Assembly (NCBI GenBank): GCA_905331475.1
Contig: CAJNYU010003451.1
Location: 64,391 to 128,390, forward strand
DNA: 64,000 nucleotides
Reading direction: 5' to 3'
From: Rotaria socialis
Taxonomy: Eukaryota > Rotifera > Eurotatoria > Philodinida > Philodinidae
Positions 54,479 to 64,000 of the stretch are shown piece by piece (within the stretch, counting starts at the first letter, position 1; every line of letters starts with the position of its first letter). The position numbers were made by a program, and so were the translations under genes. Below the pieces are notes generated by a model that was not told where the DNA came from, searched no databases, and saw only the letters and a program-made list of their open reading frames with translations.

Positions 54479-55864
54479 ACTTTTTCGTGAATTCTATATG
54501 CTTAATGTTTTGAGTTTATAACTTTAGTAATTCCCTTTTTATTTAATAATTCAAATAGTAATCCAAAAATTTCATTAAATCAATCTTTCCTATAATCTTA
54601 AAGTCTAACTCTTCACAGGGGCCTCTAGTTGCATTTATAATGAAGAAATGCAAAAACAACTTATACCGCAGTATCCATCATCAATTTAAAATACACACAG
54701 TGATTAGATATATTGTATTATAGGTATGCAGCTTGATGGATGCACCTATCCGTATTCTTGCCGTAACGTTATCGAATACTGGTTCATGTTGGACACATCG
54801 TTCAATATGGGCGAAGCTAGTACTAGATAAGGTAGTGATTGGCAACAAAATTTGATCAAAGATGACTTTTAATTGTAGAAAACGCTGTATTTACTGCCAT
54901 AAAATACAAATAATACTGTTCATTTTTAACTGCTGTAAACATTTGTAATAGCGGTATACTTCACCGTAACGAACTTTATTTTGATAGATATCGGAACCTT
55001 CGTCCTGTTATCCTAAAGTATCGCTATGATAGTTCTCCATGGCGTATTAGATGATCCTAATTGTTTTATTTAAGGGATTATAATTTGCAAGATGTGTTTA
55101 TTTAATTATATTCTATCCTTCAAGATCGGTTTAATTTTTATTAGCGATGTGTTAACTAATGTGGCCTACTACTATCATTATCTGCTGTCTCATAAATATA
55201 ATACGACGAGCAATCATTTAAGTACAGTTCATATTAATTGGATGATTTATTTAACTAGAATCAACCACGATCAAATCGTTTAAACTTATGTCTAGTCTAT
55301 TTTATAGTTAGATTGTGCTAAATTTTTCTCATTGTTTACTTACTCATTGCATTTTCATATTTTATATTATAAAAAATAAAATCACAACAGATATATTTTT
55401 ATTTTAAATTCAATTCCATTTTTATAAAGAATAGAAATGCACAATAAAAAGAAATGCCTTCTTCAAGTCTAATGTTTTTCATTGACCGATATTTTCATTT
55501 GATTCTAAAAAATTCGATCACTGAAGTGTTAGAAAAGTTTTCCAAAAATTTGGAAGACCTCAATTTCTATTTATATGGTCTTTCAGACTATGTAGATAGT
55601 TGTTATTGTTACATGGGTACTTTCTTGATATAGTAAAAAAATGTCGATAATTCATATTTGACTAATCAATTTGCATTTATACAAAAGTCTGAATGTATCA
55701 AGCGTAAGAACATACTTTTTATATATTTTGATTATATACGAAATTATACATGACAGTAATATTTACCTGTATATTTCATGAAGAATACACGTATTTTTCC
55801 GAAAGAGACAATAGAATAGAAAAACGCAGATAACCATATCAATTTTACAGCGAACAATGATTAA

Positions 55865-56103
55865 CCCTAATCCACCCACCTGGGGTCCGTACGGACCCCA
55901 ACTCAAAATAAGAATTCTGAAAGTGTGTCTTGTTCTTTTTACGAGTACGTCTCAAATGGACAAAAATTCTATAGATTGATGGTATATGATACTCTGCTTC
56001 AGTATTACATGAATTGAAAAGTTAAACGCTCACAATTAAGTTTGAACCTCATCCAACTTAGAATAGTACAATATACGCGTTTATAGAGGTGGTCGGATTA
56101 GGG
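55865..56103. mobile_element. piggyBac-like MITE with TTAA target duplication
   Basis: A 239-bp non-coding element. The left end CCCTAATCCACCCACCT and right end AGGTGGTCGGATTAGGG are inverted repeats of 17 bp with two mismatches. It is flanked on both sides by TTAA (55861-55864 and 56104-56107). TTAA duplication with ends starting CCC is the mark of piggyBac transposition. A perfect 20-bp palindrome (TGGGGTCCGTACGGACCCCA) sits just inside the left end at 55881-55900. Confidence 0.85.
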
Positions 56104-57111
56104 TTAAATATTCAAATAAGGCTTTCATAGAGTGTCGGCGAGAACTCAGGTAAGCATTAGCGAAGAAGTCATAGAAGATACCAGCGACATTATAGATATT
56201 TGAGTTTGGGTGTTCGACACACATTCTGCCTGTATTTCCTAAGCTGATACTTAATTGAATTTCAATGGAAGCACTGAAAAGATGTGTAATATAAGAATTT
56301 GAAATGTTTCGATTTTCCCAAAGATATTCAAAAATCGTTAGTAGTCTTCTGTAAACACGACATAGAAGAATTCCTACATCTGTGTAATTACGTGTTGATT
56401 TCAAGTGAGTGTAAAATTATGACTAACAATTAGAATTTTCCTTGTTCGTCGCATGTGAAAATGTACTCTTCATCGTGCAAGCTTTTCACAGTTTTCTGAG
56501 ACATTGATATTGATCTCGGGAAAATCTGATTCCCCCCTGAAAAGAAAAGTCTATGCTAAACCAGCCCGTAACGTTGTCGGAATATTTGTACCGATTCTAA
56601 CTACTTAAAAATAGTTATGCAAATCGGTTCATGTAAACAATTGATGCGTTTGGAAGATATCCTTCGGAGACGAAAGTACCTATTCATTAAGCTATTCATT
56701 TTAGGCTGATCCTTAACTTATTTTATCTTATCATGCAGTTCAATTGTATTCGCTTACCATCAAACATTGATAAATATTGATTTGAAAATTTAAGAAATAA
56801 CCTATGCGTAGATAACTTTACAAGCTCTATATCATCATAATAGATTTACATTTGAAAGATTTTCGCAATGGTCTTCCATTGAAATCAACAGATTCATCTG
56901 TCTTTGTTTTAAATCAAATTTTCTGTCTTAAATTGCTATTTGAACACGTTTAGATCTCACTTTTGCATCTAGTTACTTGAGAATTTAGCATAGGAGCTAA
57001 GGCACTTGACGAATGTAATACATCACTTAAATATTACTTTATTGGATATTCATGCAGAAATCGAATAGCATATTCAATAGCTTATTTTTGAAAAAATTTC
57101 ACATATCTACA

Positions 57112-57341
57112 CAGGGACGGCACGAATGGGGGGGGAGGTGGTTGGGGGATCCTCCCCCCCAACTTTGGAAATTTTTGTTTCAATTTTACTCCGATTTGAA
57201 GAAAATAGAAGAAATTTTTATTGACTTCCTTCGATTTTTGAAGAAAATAGAAGAGACTTTTATTGATTTCCTCCGATTCTGAAAAAAAACTCCCGTTTTC
57301 AAGTAACCCCCCTATACTTTTATTGCTTCGCGCCGTCCCTG
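57112..57341. mobile_element. hAT-like MITE with 8-bp target duplication
   Basis: A 230-bp element. The left end CAGGGACGGCACGAA and right end TTCGCGCCGTCCCTG are inverted repeats with one mismatch over 15 bp. Flanks TATCTACA (57104-57111) and TATCTACT (57342-57349) form an 8-bp target duplication with one mismatch, the length made by hAT transposases. Next to the left end is a G run, and the interior holds two copies of a 45-bp-scale A-rich direct repeat (TTGAAGAAAATAGAAGA). Non-coding. Confidence 0.85.
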
Positions 57342-59806
57342 TATCTACTAATGATAGTATACTCTATAAATAGTAGATATTCAATTGATTACAGAGTCGA
57401 ACTCTGGATCCTTTCCCTTTTTATGGTCTTGTAAAAGTACAATGGAAAAACATTCGATTTGATCGTTCTCAACCACAAATTGATCTGATTTGCTTTTTTC
57501 TAAAATTTTACAACAATGAACTATATCAGATAATTCGGATGAAGTTGGTGCTTTCCCTTTTCCATCTACTATCACGTCACCTTCTTCGGAAACAACTGCT
57601 TTAATGACGATCGATAAACATCATCCAAATAATTGGATTTAATCTCTTGAAGATGTAGATCTGGATACGGATGCTACTACCATTAATTATTAGACATACA
57701 TACATTTTGTAGGTACGATACATTGTTCTCACGCATATCCATCTCAATCATCATACTAGGATATCACAACCTATTCTCAACCAAATCGGAAGCAATCTCG
57801 AGCGTACTCGCTCTGAAAATAGCAACACTTGTGTATTTACGTCGTAGAAAAGTTGCCATTTGCACACCACGCATTTCTGACAACAACAGCTGGTAGCTAA
57901 GAAACAATTACCAACACATTAGTCGTGTTTTTAGCCCAAGAACAATTTAGAGAATGAGATAAAAAGCCTAAAAAAACATTTAATTGACTGAATTTGTAGC
58001 ATAGGAAGGCGTCATTCAACAATAGCTAGACAAAGCTTTCTTTTCTAAAATAATCAAGCAGAAAATTGTAAAACGCTTATCACAAATTCGATTTTTTTAT
58101 TCGATCCCAAACTGTCAAGCGGTCAAACTTTATCTTTTTTCTGATGTATATTATTGGGATAATTAATGGGAAAACTAATTTAAATGGCTTAAATAACACA
58201 GTACTTGGCTGCAATTAATTTAATAATTATGATATTAGCGTTTCTAAAAGCAAGATGTGCTTTACATGCCGGCAACTAAATTTGCCCTCCTGTAGAGAAA
58301 AATCTGTATAAATCACTGTGATTCGTCAGTCTTTTTGCTGAATCCTCTAGATATCCTTCCATGGAAGTAGCTCATAAATTATAACGAGATATTATTCATT
58401 CGACAGCATGTATTCGTATATCAACAGCTGGATAAACCATTTATTTCAATACTCCATAGTTCGGCCACGTTTAAAACACCACAGCTTACAAATCAGCAGT
58501 TGTATTCAATTATTCTAAATAATTCAACAATGAGTTTTTTCTAACGTTTACCTGCTGATCAATCCGATTGATTCAATGAACATTGAATGTCTTGTCTAAA
58601 ATCTAGTTAGCCAAAGTTTCAGCAACTGTAGGTTTTTTGCCGATAAGTCAAAAATCAGGTTGTAAACTTTGAAGGAATCACCGAAACTAAAAAATGATTA
58701 AAATAACAAAGTTAAATGAATAATAGATAATCTTTTTCAAAACGTTTATATATAAAAGAATATAATATACGGATTGTAATCTTGACAAAAACTCTATGTT
58801 ATAACTGTCAAACTCGATATTAGAAAGATGATAGATCGATATCATTACAATTTTTGCTTTGTAACGAGTAAATATGACATAAAAATAGTAAGATTATTGT
58901 TGTTCTTGGCTATTCTCGACTCAAAAATACACAATACAAATGAAAAAGATTTACGACCGATATTATCACAGAAGATAATAATCAGACGAACGAGAAAATC
59001 TAGTCTTATTCTGTTTAATAACATTTGAGAAATCTATCATCACAATAAGCTTTTGCCATCATAAAAAAATATTTATTTCATCATTTCTACAATTGAATCT
59101 ATGATGAATTACTGAAGATCTTGTCGTATCTATTTTATTGTTACGATTACATTTTGCTAGTAAACTGTCTTAGATGATATTAAATGGTAACCAAACAACA
59201 AGCGTATGCGTACGACTCTTGCAAAAATCTTAGGTCCGAAAAACACCAGAACCTATGTTAGATAATATATTTACTAAATATATTGTTTGAGCTTTGAGAA
59301 GACTTTTTCTGCAAGATTTCTCATGCTGGAAGCTGCCGAATTATGACACATGAAGAGAAAAATAATGAAGTGTTTTTTATGAATACTTTCTGCTGTTCAT
59401 CGTAAAATCAGCCAATTAGCAGTCATTGCATTCGTATGAGAACTATTGATTTCAATATCTCAAAGTTTTAATTATGCTGTATGCTTAAATTAATAACGAT
59501 TAGTTTTTTTAACATGATTTAGTTTGATAAAAAAAAATATATCGCTGATTTATTGAGATAGACACGCTTTCAAAGCATTAGTATTTCTACTCTACACCAT
59601 AGATTTAGGTTTATTTATGTTTTTTTTTTCTTGAAAACTTTACTATTGTTAAAATAGCTCTTGGTTAAATATCTTAATAAATATTGTTCTTGATATATGA
59701 ATTAGATATAGTCAAAAATAAATTGGTCTCTGGTTAGACATTCGAAATGAGAAGAAATGAAAAGAAGCCATAAAATACATAAACACACATTTAAATATAG
59801 CATTTC

Positions 59807-60795
59807 TCAAACGCCAATACATCCGGATACTAATTTTCTCCAAGTTTTAGTTGAATGCGTACGGCGATGTTTTTGTTGTTTATTATTTGTTTGATTTTGT
59901 TGTTCAATTAATGGTACAGTAGATGTTGATGGAAGTGGTAATGTTGTGTTTGCATCGCAAAATTCAAGTGCTGCTAAGACTGCCGTATCAAAAACAGTTT
60001 TTAAATTTTTCTCTGTTAATGCCGAGCATTCAATATAAGTGCATGCGTGTATTTGTTGGGCGCATGCACGTGCTTCTTTTTCCGTCACCGGCTTTAATTT
60101 TTGTTGATCAAGCGTTAATAATGTTTTTAAATCGGATCGTAAATCCATTTGTGTACCAACAAGTATAATTGGAATTCTTGCATTGGAACGACGAGCACGC
60201 GATAGCCAATATGTTATTGCGTTGTGAAATGATTGTCGATTCACAACACTAAAGCAGAGTAATATAACATCACTGTACGGGATACAAAGGCCATGTAAGG
60301 ATGAAAATTGTTCCTAGAATGTGTAGATAAAAGAAAACAAATGTTTGTTTTGTTTTGTTAATCGATTAATTAATAAACTGATAGTGGTAACGAAATGTTC
60401 ATATAGTGAAATTCATTATAAGATTTACAACACGTTCGCTTAAGTTTTGTTTATACAGTAAAAGATCAGTCATACAATCCTTATTATCAGAACGATTATT
60501 TATTTACCTTTCCTCCTGTATCGCAAATATCAATATGAACAAGTCGAGTACCAACGGAAACATCAACAGAATAGTTATCGAATGCTGTTGGTACATATTG
60601 TGTAGGAAAATCATTTGTTGTATAACTAACAACTAATGAAGATTTTCCAACGCTACTATCACCGATTATAACGCATGTAATATGGCCACCTGTATGATGC
60701 GCATTCATTGGCGATGACGGTATGATAGGCATAGATAAACTTGAGGATGAATCTGTCGCTGATGATGACATGATATCGAAGCAATTGGGAGTCAT
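59807..60795 (-). CDS. RHOU-like: RhoU/RhoV-like small GTPase with altered switch II
   Basis: Two exons (60795-60508 and 60313-59807, intron 194 bp, phase 0) give 264 residues. RhoU/V (Wrch/Chp) GTPases signal to PAK and the actin cytoskeleton at membranes. A Ser/Pro-rich N-terminal extension of about 38 residues is as in RhoU. The P-loop is [20 protein letters not shown], followed by the switch [14 protein letters not shown]. Switch II reads DTGGKEQFSSL instead of DTAGQ. The rest is ILLCFSVV, the base-binding GTQMDLRSD, a Rho insert helix ([17 protein letters not shown]), and [10 protein letters not shown]. The tail is basic and ends CIGV, a CAAX-like box. YTTN, FSVV, GTQ and ECSALT place it with RhoU/V. 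The Lys at the Gln61 position should lower GTP hydrolysis. Confidence 0.93.
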
Positions 60796-63663
60796 TTTCT
60801 AAATATCAAATGCAAAAAACAAAATTCGATATTATCATATTAATTACAAAAAGAATATTAATTGATAAAAAAAGAATACATGGCTGTTGATAGCACATCA
60901 CACGATTTATAGAATTGCATGTATGACGATGATAAAATGATATTGATTATTATGTGTTGGGATAGATATGAAGAAAAAGAAGTCAAATGACAGATATGGT
61001 AAAAGTTTCGTTGCAGACAAAAGTAACTGCTACTGTCCTGTCAGATAGAAGAATAGAGGTCGAGCACATGATCCACCATGATATTTGATAATTAGATTTT
61101 CTGTAACCACTAAATTAGATTTCTTGTAATACCTTTCGAAAATATTGTTTTGTTGATTTTATTGACGTAGAACACGACATCGAATGATGATTGTTGTTTA
61201 CTAATAGTGCCAACAATAGATGATCTTTAGACGATACATAAACAGAGACAAAAGAACTTGCTTGTCATTCATGCTCTTTTCCTCTATTTGTCGAGCATCT
61301 CGATTAGAGATATTTCTTATCGTATATCGTCATCTGGTTTCTTTTACTCTATTCTTGCTTATCTTGACAACAACAAACGAGAAAAAAAATCGGATGGCGA
61401 TCTCTATCTGTCTTGTTCTTTGTCTATATTTTTTCTTGATTTATATATATATATATATATACATAATCACTCACTCATGATCTCCTTTTTCTTCTTTCTC
61501 TCTATGTCTTGAGTTGCTCTTAATAAAATACTAACTGGTTCTGACAACAAACGGAGAATAAGAAGACACTTAACAAGGCACAGACTGTTTTGATTAGCAT
61601 ATACGAGCAGCCGGATTCGATCAAAATGCACCAGTTACTTAGCTAGACAAAGAACATGATTTCTGCATGCACCACGATATAGATAAATTCTTATCGGTTT
61701 TAACTGTAGTACATGAAAATATGTTATATAAAAAGTCAATCTCGTTTACTCACATTGGCCGTAATTTTTTGCTATTGACGGAGCAGAATATATGTATTGA
61801 TGTGATGGTTACGGTGGGAAATCACTTTTTAAAACGTATAACAGAGAGAAAAAAAAATGAGAAGTATAAAATAATCGGTCTTTTTATTTCTTTTTCCTAT
61901 TGAGGTTGTCGTTCACTTGAGTCTTCTTCTCAAGGATCTAATGTGAACAACGAAAATTATTTTTATTATGTCACTCAGTTCTTTCTTCCACTCATCAGAA
62001 AGGTGGTATATCACACGCGTATAAAGTGAATAAAAAATATGTAATCATTTTTGATTTACCTGATGTATGTAAATATTACAATCCGTCTTTCCTTGGCAAT
62101 ATTGATCGATACGATGAATAGTAATTATTGTATAGAAAAAACAGCAGAGCTTCTAATAAACATAAACATGCATCGATAAAGAGAAAAGAGTACAGTTTTT
62201 TAATAGATAGGCATGATAACGAAGATAGTCACACTTCATCAAGTCAAGGCCAAATCAAAATCAAAAAAAGAAAACGAAGAAGAGAGAAAGGGCATAAGTA
62301 GCATGACTTATTATTCAAGCTAATGCAGAATAAATGTAATATTCATTTGTGCACTTTTCACTGTCAGCTGTCCTTCTCATTCGTTTTTTTCAATAAACTG
62401 CTTAAATAATGAGCGAAGATGAAAATCTAAGATAGATACTGAATAGTAATCAATCAAATAAACGTTTAAGACGGAGAAGAAAACTGAATGCTGCGATCGT
62501 ACGTGACCTAATATTTTTTTCCTCTCGCCGCCTCAAAACAAAGATGCAACGAAAAATATAATTCTTTTAAATTATTGTAGTTTGTACTGATACTATTGAT
62601 TGTACTTTCAATCGATAGCTATTATACGCAATATAATAGTTCTTTTGTCTTTTGAACATCAGCAATAGAAACATTGCTTTTATATGAAGAACAAAAAACA
62701 TGTCTGAATATTAATATGATTAGTAACAGAACACATAACGAGTATAAGAAGAAGTCTACATATATATGTACGTATATTGGTCGTTTTAGCACGTTTGATC
62801 GAGCATAAGAAAAAGAAATCAGTGACATATTCATTTTTCCTTGTTGATCTATTAACATTACGCTCCAATTGTATACAATATATGCATATATCAATAGTGC
62901 CAGATTGAACCGTCATCATGATGCAACTCTATTCAATAGAATCGATCGCTTCGAGTAAAAACAACGCATAATTGTTCGATGACTTCTTTGTTATCAACAT
63001 TCAATATAATTTTTTGTTTTGTTTTTAATACGTGAATAAATATGTGTGAATATGATTTTTTGTTTAAACCAGGTCATATTTTATTTGAATAAGAAACAAG
63101 CTTTTTTTTCTGTTGTGGAAACATATTTATTATTTATTTTTTGAATAGACGTAATGTCTATATTAAGTCATAGAAAGAATACAGAGAGAAAAAAGCTAGA
63201 AATTAATATTTGAAGCACTGAAGAGAAATAATGAAACAAAAAAGATTATTTAAAAAAAGACACTATACTCATTAACGTATTTTAAAGAACTTTTAATTGT
63301 TTTAATAAAAGCTCTTTTGCTGCAATGACAGCGTCTCCAATTAATATTTCTGTATATGAAGGATCTCTATTATCAGTACGTCGTACGGGTTCGCCAAAAG
63401 ATCTATTACACCGAATGACAAGTGCTGCTAGACCGTAAATTATGTTTTTAAAACTAAAAACTTCTGTTGACACTGTATCGTATGAAAAAAAATGACGTCG
63501 ATATTTATTATACTGTTATTTGCTTTTTTTCTGTTATCACGCTCAGTCTATTTAACAACTGGTGCATCTGAGTAGATCATTAGAAATAAAAGTTTATTCA
63601 AGTAGAATAGTAGAACGTGTAGAGTATATTTTGTCAAACAAGAGCAAAACGAAATTCAAAACG
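60796..63663. other. Intergenic, AT-rich, TA microsatellite
   Basis: 5' flank of the Rho gene, a TA repeat at about 61441-61460, and many short frames without domains. Apart from the weak minus-strand exon candidate at 63282-63473 I see nothing. Confidence 0.45.
63282..63473 (-). CDS. Possible terminal exon of an unknown small protein
   Basis: An open frame of about 60 codons without any ATG, so it could only be a 3' exon. A fair acceptor (TGTCAACAG) precedes it near 63464. The residues (FGEPVRRTDNRDPSYTEIL, GDAVIAAKELLLKQL) look protein-like with a likely amphipathic end, but I do not recognise them. An upstream exon would have to lie in or beyond the RING gene's promoter. Could equally be chance. 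Confidence 0.25.
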   Translation of the reverse strand: MSTEVFSFKNIIYGLAALVIRCNRSFGEPVRRTDNRDPSYTEILIGDAVIAAKELLLKQLKVL

Positions 63664-64000
63664 ATGACTAAAAGTGCTTATATAAGTATTGCCGATAGCA
63701 GGTTTAGTTTCAATAGTTTTTATTGAACTATGATTGAAATGAATTTCTTTTGTATAGGAAAGTTGAATTACAACCACAATGGAAAATCGGTGAACTTCCA
63801 CTGAAATATCGATGTTCATCATGTAGTAATTATTTACGATTTCCAATTCAATTCGAAAATTGCGGACATCACGCTTGTTCAAGTTGCTTACCGGATATTA
63901 TACGGTAGAGATAAAAATCTTCACTAAATTAAATATATTTATTTTACTTAGTGTTGCGTCACGTTGTCCTACTTGTCAACAACCAATATCGAAAGATAGA
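63664..64000 (+). CDS. RING-finger (TRAF-like) protein, 5' end, runs off window
   Basis: Three small exons read in phase: 63664-63701 (MTKSAYISIADS), 63758-63904, and 63952 to the window edge. Introns are GT-AG (56 and 47 bp). Exon 2 gives the start of a RING: KYRCSSCSNYLRFPIQFENC and GHHACSSCLPDIIR. Exon 3 gives SRCPTCQQPISKDR. This is C-x2-C-x11-C-x-H-x2-C-x2-C, then C-x2-C, the C3HC4 zinc ligand order, with the spacing and the FPIQ..CGH run usual in TRAF-type RINGs. Such proteins act as E3 ligases or signalling adaptors. The first exon is chosen because its donor phase fits, so the start is less certain than the RING. The C-terminal domains lie outside the window. Confidence 0.75.

Larger units (their letters stand above)
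54479..59806. other. Intergenic with two MITEs
   Basis: No gene supported. The stretch carries the piggyBac-like MITE (55865-56103) and the hAT-like MITE (57112-57341). Minus-strand frames at 56.08-56.40 and 57.38-57.58 kb have no recognisable domain; the first runs into the MITE end. Confidence 0.5.

Noticed and set aside
56081..56404. 107-residue minus-strand frame
   Set aside because: It extends into the piggyBac-like MITE end and matches no family.

Overview
The window looks like AT-rich metazoan nuclear DNA, most likely from a bdelloid rotifer such as Rotaria or Adineta. The evidence is spliceosomal GT-AG introns mostly of 50-70 bp, animal gene families (NEDD4-type HECT ligase, FEM1, RhoU/V, PMP70, full-length ABCA, DGAT2, KCTD-type BTB), high AT content, and many small or decayed DNA transposons. 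The species call is inference; the animal call is firm. The scaffold is a draft: one 646-base N gap, one 10-base gap and two single Ns, with poly-G or poly-C beside two of them.

Layout. 1-2.7 kb: no gene and a poly-G gap edge. 2.7-4.3 kb (+): secreted Cys-rich protein with two copies of a small Cys domain. 4.3-8.9 kb: empty except a decayed hAT transposase fragment. 8.9-13.3 kb (-): C2-WW4-HECT ligase of the WWP1/ITCH group. 14.9-20.2 kb: KCTD-like BTB (-), HSD17B10-like dehydrogenase (-) divergent from a WW-domain protein (+), then FEM1 (-). 20.2-22.6 kb: a foldback element with a second foldback inside it. 22.6-23.9 kb (-): orphan protein. 25.2-26.9 kb: N gap and a palindrome with 320-bp arms. 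29.3-30.1 kb (+): SUEL-lectin-like type I membrane protein. 33.0-34.8 kb (-): DGAT2-family acyltransferase and an intronless GNAT acetyltransferase of bacterial appearance. 35.7-44.6 kb (-): full ABCA transporter with TE-bearing introns. 47.8-51.5 kb (-): ABCD3/PMP70 in many small exons. 52.6-57.4 kb: mobile-element debris (foldback, PIF1-type Helitron helicase remnant, piggyBac-like MITE, hAT-like MITE). 59.8-60.8 kb (-): RhoU/V-like GTPase. 63.7-64.0 kb (+): 5' end of a RING/TRAF-like gene running off the window.

The genes do not form an operon. There are two loose themes. One is ubiquitin ligase parts (HECT, BTB, FEM1, RING). The other is fatty-acid and lipid handling (HSD17B10-like, DGAT2, ABCA, ABCD3). 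I treat both as coincidence unless conserved synteny shows otherwise. The most informative oddities are a missing catalytic lysine in the dehydrogenase, a Gln-to-Lys change in the Rho switch II motif, the likely horizontally acquired GNAT, and nested or paired hairpin elements. I did not find a clear new multi-gene system.
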